In this document: piece after piece, positions 8,679 through 17,299 of the stretch
Layout: every line of letters starts with the position of its first letter
Numbering within the stretch: the stretch's first letter is position 1
Assembly: GCA_958295485.1 (NCBI GenBank)
Contig: OY282354.1
Location: 3,248,042 to 3,312,041 of the forward strand
From: an uncultured Gammaproteobacteria bacterium
GTDB lineage: Bacteria > Pseudomonadota > Gammaproteobacteria > Eutrophobiales > Eutrophobiaceae
Reading direction: 5' to 3'
Length of the DNA: 64,000 nucleotides
Notes under the pieces: generated by a model
What the model was told of the DNA's origin: nothing
The model's database searches: none
Seen by the model: the letters and a program-made list of their open reading frames with translations, nothing else
Translations under genes and position numbers: made by a program

Positions 8679-9022
8679 CTTCTATTCCTCTATCAACGCC
8701 TTGTTCAATATATTCGGCAGGGGCTCGGCCAGGTACCGCATGGCAGTGCGCTCACCGCCGGTAAACATGATGTCCACCGGCATCCTCCGCATAAATCAAT
8801 GCAGACGACAGCCATAAACATAGAAGTTTGACGAGATCCTTGCGGCTGAGTTCAACTACCCGCACAAATCAATGCAGGCGACAACCATAAACATACCAGA
8901 AATAAATATCTCATCTTCTATTCCTCTACTAATGCTTTGTTCAATATGTCCAACAAGGGCTCGGCCAGGTACTGCATGGCAGTGCGCTCACCGCCGGTAA
9001 ACATGATGTCCACCGGCATCCC
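8612..9022. repeat. Nested duplication at the hlyD-tolC junction
   Basis: The 48 bp at 8612-8659 (tolC-like start region) recur identically at 8775-8822, and a third diverged copy lies at about 8865-8915. The last ~30 codons of the hlyD-like gene (8918-9022) recur at 8682-8785. The copied joint falls at an 11-bp sequence, CACCGGCATCC, present in both genes, as expected for recombination at microhomology. The result is ~240 bp of gene-end debris between two genes that probably once were 3 bp apart (TAG AAG ATG, still seen at 8676-8684). Confidence 0.85.
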
Positions 9023-10228
9023 CGGTTCAATGGTGGCATCTCCCAGCTTCGCCATTTCCTCCTCCGGCACCAGGATACGGGCGACATAATAGGACTCCTG
9101 ATTCTCAGTGTCCTGGAAGGCATCGGGAGAAACGCGCTCCACGTGGCCAAGTACCTGTGGCGTAGTGCGCCAACTGAAAGCCGGGAAGCGCAGCCTTGCT
9201 TCCTGCCCCGGGTAAACATTGTCAACGTCGGTGGGCCGGACGCGGCCCTCCATCATGAGTTTATCCTCAGTCGGCACGATGTTCATGATCGGGCTCGCCG
9301 GCGGGATCACTCCCCCCAAGGTATGGGCGGTGAGGCCAATAACCTTGCCGTCCTGGGGCGACAGGATCCGCGTACGTTGCAGCACGTCGCGCACCGCCGC
9401 GATACGCTCGTGGGTTTCGAACCATTCCTGCTGCGCCCTCGTGATTCGATCCGAAACCTCCGTGCGCAAAGTGTGTTCAAGCTGGATGATCTGCTGGCGG
9501 GTCTCGCCGATGGCTACCCGGGTGACGGCGATATCCGCGGCGATACTGCCGAGCTCGCCAACGCCCTGCTCGTATTCCCGTTGCCGGGCGATGAGCAGAC
9601 CCTCATCAATCAGCTGCTGCTCATGCAGGGCGCGCAGGCTCTCCAGGTCGCGCTCGATCAGCGCCTGCTCGCGCTGCCTGGCATCCCGGCTCGCCTCCAG
9701 GCCGAGTATCCGCTCTCCAAACTGGTCAATGCTATGGCGCAGTATCTCGACCTGGCCGTGGTACTGACGGCGGCGCACCTCGAACAAGTCCTGCTGCACC
9801 GTCAGTATATCGGCGATACGCGGGTCGTCGCGCTGTTCAAGCAGCTCCCCGGAGAAGGTAATTTCCTCGCGGAGCAGGCGCTCGGCGTTGAGGCGGTTAA
9901 TCTCCGCCATCCGCCCGTAGTAACGGCTTTCCAAAGCTTCCAACTCGGCGCGCGCCTGGGTCTCGCTCAACTCAATCAGGACGTCCCCCGCCTTGACCTC
10001 GCTGCCCTCGCGCACGTACAGTTTCTCCACGATGCCCCCCTCCAGGTGCTGGATGGTCTTGTGCTCCGTATCCACCACCACCGAACCGGTCGCAACCACG
10101 CCTTCGGTCAGCGGCGCCAGGGTAGCCCAGGCGATAAACCCGCCCAGGGCTATGACGACTATCATAATCCCCCTCCTGGCCACCAAGTCTCCGGACATGA
10201 GCGTCTGTAATTCCTGTTTCTCATCCAT
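8918..10228 (-). CDS. HlyD-family periplasmic adaptor of type I secretion
   Basis: 436 residues. A short cytoplasmic N-terminus, one membrane span at about 20-40 (GIMIVVIALGGFIAWATLAP), a lipoyl-like half-motif (VREGSEVKAGDVLIELSETQ), a long periplasmic coiled-coil hairpin (about 90-280), then beta-barrel segments ending in GMPVDIMFTGGERTAMQYL, characteristic of PrtE/AprE/LapC-type adaptors. It bridges the ABC exporter encoded just upstream (10 bp gap) and the TolC-like channel downstream. The C-terminal coding end is duplicated downstream (8682-8785). Confidence 0.94.
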   Translation of the reverse strand: MDEKQELQTLMSGDLVARRGIMIVVIALGGFIAWATLAPLTEGVVATGSVVVDTEHKTIQHLEGGIVEKLYVREGSEVKAGDVLIELSETQARAELEALESRYYGRMAEINRLNAERLLREEITFSGELLEQRDDPRIADILTVQQDLFEVRRRQYHGQVEILRHSIDQFGERILGLEASRDARQREQALIERDLESLRALHEQQLIDEGLLIARQREYEQGVGELGSIAADIAVTRVAIGETRQQIIQLEHTLRTEVSDRITRAQQEWFETHERIAAVRDVLQRTRILSPQDGKVIGLTAHTLGGVIPPASPIMNIVPTEDKLMMEGRVRPTDVDNVYPGQEARLRFPAFSWRTTPQVLGHVERVSPDAFQDTENQESYYVARILVPEEEMAKLGDATIEPGMPVDIMFTGGERTAMQYLAEPLLDILNKALVEE

Positions 10229-10238
10229 ATGCGTCTAT

Positions 10239-11981
10239 CTACTGTTTTCCGCCTGTCGCCTGTTGCCTGCTGTCCCCGGTCTGCGCCGGGCGCAGGAAGC
10301 GCTGCAACACCTCCTGACGCGGGCCGGACTCTATCAGTGTCCCTTCCTTCAATGCCAACACATACTTCACCGCCCGCAACAAGCGCAGGTTGTGCGTTAC
10401 CAACAGCACCGTTACCTCGCGTTTGGCCAAGGACCGCAGGGTGTCGACCAGGGCCATCTCCCCCTCCGTATCCAGGTTCGCGTCCGGTTCATCCAATACC
10501 ACCAGCGCCGGGTCGCCGTACAAGGCCCGCGCCATGGCCACGCGTTGACGCTGCCCGGCTGACAGGTTCGCGCCACCAGCTGCCACCGGCGTATCGTAGT
10601 TCTCCGGCAAGTGCATGATCATTTCGTGGCAGTGCGCCAGGCGCGCTGCCGCTATCACTCCCTCGTCGTCCGACTCGCCCAGCCGGGCGACGTTCTCAGC
10701 CACGCTACCCTCGAACAACTCCACCTCCTGTGGCAAGTAGCCAACGTGCCGCAGGCGGCTGGCCGCCGGCCAATCGCCAATAGCCGCCCCGTCCAGGCGC
10801 ACCACCCCCGACTGGGCCGGCCATACCCCTACCAACAGCCGCGCCAGCGTACTCTTGCCGCTGCCGCTCGGGCCGATGAGGCCGGATATCGAACCCGGAT
10901 TCAATGAAAAATTAACCCCTCGCAACACTGGACGCTTCACTCCCGGCGGCGCCGCAGTCAACCCTTCCGCTTGCAGCAACCCTGTCGGTCGGGGCAGGCT
11001 GGTGTCCCCTTGTCGTCCCGGCGGTGCGTCCTGGAACAAGGCATCCAGCCGATGCCAAGCCTGGCGCATCGCAACAAACCCCCGCCATGCCGAGATACCC
11101 TGCTCGATGGGCGCCAACGCCCGGCCTAATATGATGGAAGCGGCGATCATCATGCCGGGGGTAATCTCCTGTCCCAACACCAGCCAGGCCCCCAAACCCA
11201 GGATCCCCACCTGCACCACCTGCCGAAACGACTTGGAAGAGGCTAACAACATGCTCAGCCGGGCGCCGCCCCGGGCCTGGAAGGCAACAGCCCGGTCATG
11301 TTTATCCCGCCAGCGACGGCGAAAGCCCTCGAACATCCCCATTGCCTCCAATACGTCCGCGTGACGCAGGCTGTTTTCCACAAACCGGTGCGAATCCGCC
11401 GAGTGCTCCGCGGCGCTACGGTACGGCTCCCGGGAGGTCCACTCCGTCAACAGGGCCAGCGTCAGGATTAACAACGCGCTGAAGATCGCCAGGACCCCCA
11501 ACCAGGGATGGATCAGGAAAATGATCGCTATGAACACCGGCGCCCAAGGCGCATCGAAAAACGCCAGGGCCGGCGGGCTGGAGAGGAACTGACGCACCGT
11601 GTCCAGGTCGCGCACCGGCTGACTGGCGCTCTGGCGGAAGCGGCGCAGACTACCCCGGAACACCCCGCCCAATACATCGTCCAATACATCGAAATTCAAT
11701 GACAACGCCACGCGCGCCATCAGTCGCTGGCGTACCCAGTCCAGCAGGCCAAAACACAGCAGCAGGAACACCGCCACGGCAGTCAACGCAATGAGGGTCT
11801 CGTAGCTTGCGCTGGACAGCACCCGGTCGTAGATTTGCAGCATGTACACCGGCGCGACCAGCATCAACACGTTAGCGAAGGCGCTGAACACCCCTACTCC
11901 CACAAGCCCTTTCCGACAGCGGGCGAGCGCCGTCTTCAGTAGCAGGGACTGTGTCGGGTTGGAAAGAACCGGAAGTTGCAT
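10239..11981 (-). CDS. PrtD-type ABC exporter (permease/ATPase) of type I secretion
   Basis: 580 residues from the ATG at 11979-11981 (MQLPVLSNPTQ), matching the usual PrtD/AprD length; a GTG 60 nt further upstream would add 20 residues unlike the family and has no ribosome site. The N-terminal half has about six membrane spans (from GVFSAFANVLMLVAPVYMLQ); the C-terminal nucleotide-binding domain has Walker A GPSGSGKST, signature LSAGQRQR and Walker B ALVVLDEPD. It energises export of C-terminally signalled RTX proteins; the RTX gene 12199-15396 directly upstream is the obvious substrate. Confidence 0.94.
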   Translation of the reverse strand: MQLPVLSNPTQSLLLKTALARCRKGLVGVGVFSAFANVLMLVAPVYMLQIYDRVLSSASYETLIALTAVAVFLLLCFGLLDWVRQRLMARVALSLNFDVLDDVLGGVFRGSLRRFRQSASQPVRDLDTVRQFLSSPPALAFFDAPWAPVFIAIIFLIHPWLGVLAIFSALLILTLALLTEWTSREPYRSAAEHSADSHRFVENSLRHADVLEAMGMFEGFRRRWRDKHDRAVAFQARGGARLSMLLASSKSFRQVVQVGILGLGAWLVLGQEITPGMMIAASIILGRALAPIEQGISAWRGFVAMRQAWHRLDALFQDAPPGRQGDTSLPRPTGLLQAEGLTAAPPGVKRPVLRGVNFSLNPGSISGLIGPSGSGKSTLARLLVGVWPAQSGVVRLDGAAIGDWPAASRLRHVGYLPQEVELFEGSVAENVARLGESDDEGVIAAARLAHCHEMIMHLPENYDTPVAAGGANLSAGQRQRVAMARALYGDPALVVLDEPDANLDTEGEMALVDTLRSLAKREVTVLLVTHNLRLLRAVKYVLALKEGTLIESGPRQEVLQRFLRPAQTGDSRQQATGGKQ

Positions 11982-12090
11982 CGGGTTACGCTCATTTCTG
12001 GTACACGGGTTAAATGGAGTGGCGCATGAGGTATACGCCACCGTGAAGCAAGATAATGCAATTTCCCTGATAAATCAATTGGAGCGTTCT

Positions 12091-12125
12091 TTTAAAACAC
12101 AGGGGGCGACCGAAGTCGCCCCTGT
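12091..12125 (-). terminator. Rho-independent terminator after the RTX gene
   Basis: On the minus strand a GC-rich stem (ACAGGGGCGAC / GTCGCCCCCTGT) with a TTCG loop at 12099-12125 is followed by TTTTAAAA. It lies ~75 bp after the RTX stop and before the exporter genes, so much of the transcription may stop after the abundant secreted protein and only part continue into the secretion genes. Confidence 0.8.
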
Positions 12126-12198
12126 TTGACATCCATTGTCAGATCTGCCTTGCTGCAACGCCGATAACTTGCTTACGGCGACATTGGCAGGGCTGCCG

Positions 12199-15100
12199 CT
12201 ACGCCATGAACTCGAAGTTATCAGCGGTAAGGGCCGTCGTCACGTCTACCAAAGTGATTTGAACGTCACCTACGCTGATCACCGTATTTTCATCTCCTAC
12301 CTCGATCTCCAAGTCATCCATATCAACCACATTGCTAAAACCCGTGAGGTCGATCGTGTCTCTCCCACCACCCGTAACCGAGAAGTTGAGGATCTCATCG
12401 TTACCGTCACCGGCGTTGAAGACGAAAGTATCAACACCGCTGGCGGCATCCAGTATGTCATCACCAGCGCCACCTGTCAGCACGTTAGCGCCATCGTTAC
12501 CAATCAACCTGTCGTCGCGAGCAGACCCGATGACGTTCTCAATAGATGCCAGCGTATCTCCCTCGGCATGGCCACCCTCCTGCTCAGTGGCGGCCCCGAT
12601 AGTGGTGCCAACGGCGTCGAGTTGTATTCTTACGCCCCTGTTCGAATCCGCGTAGGAAACGGTGTCAGTGCCAGAACCACCTGATATCGAGTCCGCGCCA
12701 GAACCACCGATCAGCATATCGTTGCCGTTCTCGCCGCTCAGAGTGTCGACACCGCTACCGCCTTCAAGCCTGTTGGCGTTTTCGTCGCCGGTCAGAGTGT
12801 CCGCGCCGTCACCGCCGATAACGTTTTCCCAGTTACTGGCATCAAGTTGTACCGCATTGGCGCCTTCCCCAATCGTTATACCATTGGTATAGGTGTCCAA
12901 GTCCACTGTTATTTTTTCTTCCGAACCCGCGAAGGACAGGGTATCACCATCCTGTCCAGAGCCGATAAAGCCCTCAACGTCAACGTTTATCCGGTCACCC
13001 TCGGCGTCACCACCGGAACCCGCGTAATAATTGTTGCTTGCTACGAGATGGACCATCACATCTTCTTGCGACCCTTCGTATGAGACGAAATCCCTGCCCA
13101 TATTATCAGTCACTTCAGTGTTGTCATTGGGATTCGGATCTATATTATCGCCGCCCTCCAATCTGTCAGCGCCGGCACCACCGACCAACTTATCGTTACC
13201 CGCGCCGCCATTCAAAACGTCATCACCGGCGCCACCATACAGATCGTTATTCACGTTGCTACCGGTCAGCCTGTCGTTGTGGGCAGATCCCATAAGGTTC
13301 TCGAAGCCGCTAAGCATGTCACCCTCGGCATCGCCGCCCGAACCTGTGACAATGCCGCTAGAGTTCACGGCGCTAAGATCCACCCTCACACCCTGGCTCG
13401 AACCCGCGTAGGATGCGGTATCTTCTGCAGAACCGGTGCCACCGATAAGCCTGTCAGCGCCACGACCGCCCTCAAGCGTGTTGGTGGCGCCTTGGGCATC
13501 GGTACCGTCGGAACCGATGAGCCGGTCATCGAAATTAGAACCGATGACATTCTCAACACCGGTATACGTGTCGCCGGCGGCATAACCGTTCTCGCCATCA
13601 CCGTCAACAAGATCCACCCTCACACCCCTGTTCGAATGCACGTAAGATACTGTATCGCTACCGGTACCGCCGTCTATATCATCATCACCACCGCGGGCGA
13701 TAAACATATCGTCGTCGGCGCCACCATTCAGGGTGCTTTCATCGCCGGCGCCGCCATCCAGCGTATCATCGCCATTGCCACCATTCAGGGTATCACTACC
13801 GGCGCCACCCCACAGCATATTATCTTGCTCGTCGCCAGTCAACGTATCACCCCTGGCAGAACCGATGATGTTCTCAATCCTCATATACGTGTCGCCTTCG
13901 GCGTCGCCACCGTCACCGGTTCCACTGAGATCCACTGTCACAGCGGCGCTCGAATCAGCGTAAGATACAGTATCGGTGCCGCCGTCCTCGCCTTCGTCCA
14001 TCATGTCGCCGTCCATGTTAAGATCGCCGGCAACGCCACCTTGAAAACTATCAGCGCCATCACCACCATGGAATATGTCGTCGCCGAAGCCGCCATCAAG
14101 CGTGTCGCCGCCATCGCCGCCTCTCAACGTGTCGTCGCCAGCGCCGCCCATGAGCGTGTCGGCGCCATCCAGGCCAAACAGCAAATCATCGCCCATCCCG
14201 CCGTTGACAGTGTTAGCTCTATCATCACCCGCCAGTATGTCGGCGTGATCAGACCCGATGAGGTTCTCAATCGTGTTGACCTGAGTATCCCTTCCGCCCG
14301 ACCTGACAGTCTCAAAAGCGAAGTTATCGCCCTGGGCATCGCCGAACCTGGCGGCCCCGTTGTGCAGCCGCACAACGACCCTGCCGCTCGAACCTGCATA
14401 GGAGGCTGTATCATCACCGTCGCCGCCGTTCAACCGATCAGCGCCCTGTCCCCCGGTCAACATGTCGTCACCCGAACCAGCGTCCAGATCGTCGTCACCC
14501 GCGCCGCCGTTCAGTATATCATTACCCTCGTCGGCGTCCAGCAAGTCGTTATCTCTGCCACCGTTCAGCACGTCGTTACCCCTCAAGCCAAACAGCGAGT
14601 CATCGCCATCCCCGCCGGTAACAGTATTAGCTCTATCGTCACCCGCCAGCCGGTCGGCATGAGCAGACCCCACGAGATTTTCAATGTTGCTCAGTTCGTC
14701 GCCCTCGGCATCGCCGCGCCTGGCTACGCCGCTGTGCAGGCGTACGACAACGCCAGCGCTCGAGCCCTCATAAGAAGCCGTGTCTCCATCACCCGCGCCG
14801 CCGTCCAGCATGTCTGCCCCGGCGCCGCCGGTGAGCGCGTCATCCCCCATGCCACCGTTGAGCTCGTCGTCACCCGCGCCGCCGATAAGCGTGTCATCGC
14901 CGCCGCCGCCAGTGAGCGTGTCATCGCCGAGGCCGCCAGTGAGTTTGTCGTTTCCGGTCGTGCCGGTCAACGTCCTGTCGGCCCCCGGGGCCGGTTTAGC
15001 ATCGACCTCCAATCGGTAGCCTCCCGAGTTGTCCACCGCGGCGTTCAGGTTGTAACTGCGCGCATTGATGTAGTAGACCCCGTCTGCCGCCGGCGTGAAC

Positions 15101-15396
15101 TCCAGCTGCGAATTGGTGTTAGTCATCGATATATCATCGTTCTGGACGATGAGTTTGCCGTCGGCATCGCGGACTTCCACGATAGGGTCGGCCGCCAGCG
15201 CAACCCCGCCGACTACTTCGCCGGTGAGCTTGACGATGTAGGTGGTCCCTGCGGTCAGTTCAACCCGTACCCAGTCATTGTCGCTGGCGTCGCTCAGCGT
15301 ACCCAGGAAATCATCGCCAACGGCCATTGTGTATTCTGTTTCGACGCCTGCGAGCGCATCGCCCATGTTGTTACTGTTCTCGCGAATAGTCGCCAT
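12199..15396 (-). CDS. RTX calcium-binding protein secreted by type I system
   Basis: 1065 residues. No N-terminal signal peptide. Residues ~25-130 resemble a PPC-type beta-sandwich (FLGTLSDASDNDWVRVELTA ... GVYYINARSYN). From ~140 to ~1010 runs a series of GGxGxDxLxGG nonapeptides alternating with eight ~70-110-residue modules built as D(T/F)xSY..S...V.V.L ... GDAEGD ... (I/F)EN.(I/M)GS, which should fold as calcium-dependent parallel beta-rolls in the medium. The C-terminus (DTIDLTGFSN..., ending NFEFMA) is a typical uncleaved type I secretion signal. No protease, lipase or toxin domain is seen, so an adhesin, S-layer-like or matrix protein is most likely; that is inference. Transcribed toward its own exporter genes, with a terminator between. 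Confidence 0.93.
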   Translation of the reverse strand: MATIRENSNNMGDALAGVETEYTMAVGDDFLGTLSDASDNDWVRVELTAGTTYIVKLTGEVVGGVALAADPIVEVRDADGKLIVQNDDISMTNTNSQLEFTPAADGVYYINARSYNLNAAVDNSGGYRLEVDAKPAPGADRTLTGTTGNDKLTGGLGDDTLTGGGGDDTLIGGAGDDELNGGMGDDALTGGAGADMLDGGAGDGDTASYEGSSAGVVVRLHSGVARRGDAEGDELSNIENLVGSAHADRLAGDDRANTVTGGDGDDSLFGLRGNDVLNGGRDNDLLDADEGNDILNGGAGDDDLDAGSGDDMLTGGQGADRLNGGDGDDTASYAGSSGRVVVRLHNGAARFGDAQGDNFAFETVRSGGRDTQVNTIENLIGSDHADILAGDDRANTVNGGMGDDLLFGLDGADTLMGGAGDDTLRGGDGGDTLDGGFGDDIFHGGDGADSFQGGVAGDLNMDGDMMDEGEDGGTDTVSYADSSAAVTVDLSGTGDGGDAEGDTYMRIENIIGSARGDTLTGDEQDNMLWGGAGSDTLNGGNGDDTLDGGAGDESTLNGGADDDMFIARGGDDDIDGGTGSDTVSYVHSNRGVRVDLVDGDGENGYAAGDTYTGVENVIGSNFDDRLIGSDGTDAQGATNTLEGGRGADRLIGGTGSAEDTASYAGSSQGVRVDLSAVNSSGIVTGSGGDAEGDMLSGFENLMGSAHNDRLTGSNVNNDLYGGAGDDVLNGGAGNDKLVGGAGADRLEGGDNIDPNPNDNTEVTDNMGRDFVSYEGSQEDVMVHLVASNNYYAGSGGDAEGDRINVDVEGFIGSGQDGDTLSFAGSEEKITVDLDTYTNGITIGEGANAVQLDASNWENVIGGDGADTLTGDENANRLEGGSGVDTLSGENGNDMLIGGSGADSISGGSGTDTVSYADSNRGVRIQLDAVGTTIGAATEQEGGHAEGDTLASIENVIGSARDDRLIGNDGANVLTGGAGDDILDAASGVDTFVFNAGDGNDEILNFSVTGGGRDTIDLTGFSNVVDMDDLEIEVGDENTVISVGDVQITLVDVTTALTADNFEFMA

Positions 15397-15727
15397 GTTT
15401 CTTTCTCCTGTGCTGTTAAGAGTTAGACTTGTTAAGTAAAAATACTACAGTGTTTTCAATAATACAACAAAAAACCAGAAATAATCCAAAAATATACTGT
15501 CTCTTGCCAAACATATAACAGAAAATCAAGATATGTCAATATATATTTGCAAAATTATTATGCCCTGCTCAACTACTGTCAATGCCTATTTTGATCCGAA
15601 GGATACCACCTTGTCAAGTCGCATCAACAATTTTTTGTTTATTTTACCGGATTGGCGATATGCCTGCGTACAACATAGGGATATTGTAACCCATTAACAG
15701 GGCAATTGCATACTTTTTTGAATCCGT
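15397..15727 (-). promoter_or_regulatory. AT-rich upstream region of the RTX gene
   Basis: About 300 bp with no gene on either strand and a strongly AT-rich composition, unlike the flanking genes. An AGGAGAAAG ribosome binding site lies at 15405-15413 (minus-strand sense), about 8 nt before the RTX ATG. The promoter must lie here; I could not single out one -35/-10 pair among many A/T-rich candidates. Confidence 0.5.
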
Positions 15728-15831
15728 CCCCCGCCATTCCCGGGCGCGGGGAATCCAATGGACCAACTTTCCTTCATTGTCATAAGGAATCATTTTTGAC
15801 TGGATTCCTGCTTTTGCAGGAGTGGCGGTGG
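15728..15831. repeat. MITE/REP-like inverted repeat element
   Basis: CCCCGCCATTCCCGGGCG...GGAATCCA (15728-15757) is inversely repeated as TGGATTCCTGC...AGGAGTGGCGGTGGG (15801-15831) around a ~43-bp middle. This is the common CCGCCATTCC...GGAATCCA type of dispersed palindromic element. The remaining bases to 15939 hold another C-rich block (CCCCCCTTGCCCCTCTTGTCAGGAGGGA) like those at 7183-7210 and 51157-51175. Confidence 0.65.
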
Positions 15832-15939
15832 GAACATGACCACACTTTCAGTCACGCCCCGTTTTTGCCGAAGGATGGGGAAGACTGCTGCCTGGTTAAT
15901 CCCCCCTTGCCCCTCTTGTCAGGAGGGAGACGTTGTTTA

Positions 15940-17169
15940 TTAAAAATGGAACCAGCCGGGCTGTTCCTTACGCTTGAAAACGTAACGTAATTCTACATCC
16001 GCCGTTGCAATCGGCTGGCCGTCCCGGAAACGGGGCCGGTAGCGCGTGGCTGAAATCGCGCGTTTGCCGCGTTTGAACAGGGAAGTTTCATCCGGCGGGT
16101 GGACGGATTGGATCCTTATATTTCGAGGCCAGCCGCTTGCAGTAACATCAAGCAAGGCATCAACGTAATAGCTGTCACTATTCACCTGAGCTTCCTCCTC
16201 ACCCGGCACAGGCAGCTGTTCTATGGGTTTCGGCGCGCCCAGCAATCGCTCGATCATCGCCGGACTTGCGTCATGCTCGACAAGGGCGGCGTAAGCCCGT
16301 TGGTATAACCTGGCGCCGTCCCATACCCGGCGTTGAACGGTAAACCAGTCGCCCATGAATATCAGGGCTTGCGCATATTCGCTGATCGTGGCCGGCAGGT
16401 CCCTTGCGTAAATCTCCACGATTTTGTTCAACGAACGCTTGCCCCTGAAAAAACTCTGGTCAGAATAATATTGCCTTACGGCGGTTTCATTGAGGTAGGG
16501 GCTGCCCCTGCCGTGGGGGACCATCGCCTCGCGGATTTCCCGGCGTGACAACTTCGAGTCCAGTACATCCTCTGCAACGTGGTAATTGATTACGGCTATA
16601 CTATATAAAATGTCAACGCGGGGTTTGGCGGGGTCGTCTTCCGGGATTAATGCCAGCGCCCTGGCATACAGGTCATCCGCCGCGATCAAGGGTTCCACCG
16701 TCGTGCCGGGCGGGCTGAAATTGTAAAGGTCGAAATACCACTTGCCTATCCTGTTGATGACGGGGATGAGCGCCGCATTGTTTTCACCGTAATTGCGTCG
16801 GTATACCCAGTAAAGGCGCTCGTAGTTCCGGCGCAGTTCATCCCGGTCATCCAGGGCAATGTGGCTGTCGATGATGGCTTCCAGGATGGCCGCCTGGCTC
16901 ATGCTGTAGAGGCCCTCGTTGATGCGCAGGGCCTGCAAGGCGCGCTGCAATGCGGCGATGGCCGCCGGGTGGTTCCCCGCTTGCTGATACAGGGCGCCCA
17001 GGCTGCGCTGCGCCTCGATCATTCGTTCCCCGTAAACTCCCCCGGTGGCTTCCAGTTCGGCGACCAGCGCCTGGTATTCGGCGATGGCGCGCGGCGGTGG
17101 CGCCCCAGGGAGGGAAGGGGAGATAATTATCAGGGACAACAGGAGATATTGTCGGAGTCGCTTGCGCAT
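15940..17169 (-). CDS. TPR-repeat protein with TonB-like C-terminal segment
   Basis: 409 residues from the ATG at 17167-17169, chosen because it opens a signal peptide (MRKRLRQYLLLSLIIISPSL) after which the mature protein begins PGAPPPRAIAEYQ; the frame extends 57 codons further but those are not signal-like. TPR-type helices fill the middle (QRSLGALYQQAGNHPAAIAA, YERLYWVYRRNYGENNAALI). The end, RYRPRFRDGQPIATADVELR, resembles TonB-type C-terminal beta domains. Periplasmic scaffold of unknown role. Divergent from egtD with a ~130-bp gap that must hold both promoters. Confidence 0.7.
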   Translation of the reverse strand: MRKRLRQYLLLSLIIISPSLPGAPPPRAIAEYQALVAELEATGGVYGERMIEAQRSLGALYQQAGNHPAAIAALQRALQALRINEGLYSMSQAAILEAIIDSHIALDDRDELRRNYERLYWVYRRNYGENNAALIPVINRIGKWYFDLYNFSPPGTTVEPLIAADDLYARALALIPEDDPAKPRVDILYSIAVINYHVAEDVLDSKLSRREIREAMVPHGRGSPYLNETAVRQYYSDQSFFRGKRSLNKIVEIYARDLPATISEYAQALIFMGDWFTVQRRVWDGARLYQRAYAALVEHDASPAMIERLLGAPKPIEQLPVPGEEEAQVNSDSYYVDALLDVTASGWPRNIRIQSVHPPDETSLFKRGKRAISATRYRPRFRDGQPIATADVELRYVFKRKEQPGWFHF

Positions 17170-17299
17170 TTTGCCTTTTGTCCGTTTAACCCCCTTTCGA
17201 CGAACAGCGGAAACTCCCGGGAGAGAGATTATTGCCTGTTTTCTGTTGTCTGTTTTGCGTACAATGCTTTCGGCGTTCACCTGCCAATCGTTTTTCATC

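Noticed and set aside
9143..10210. Plus-strand open frame of ~355 codons opposite the hlyD-like gene
   Set aside because: Antisense of a clear HlyD-family coding sequence; no recognisable domain or start signal.
13279..15426. Long plus-strand open frame of ~715 codons opposite the RTX gene
   Set aside because: It mirrors the GGxGxD repeat composition of the minus-strand RTX gene, and has no ribosome site or domain. The RTX frame has a family match and a secretion context.
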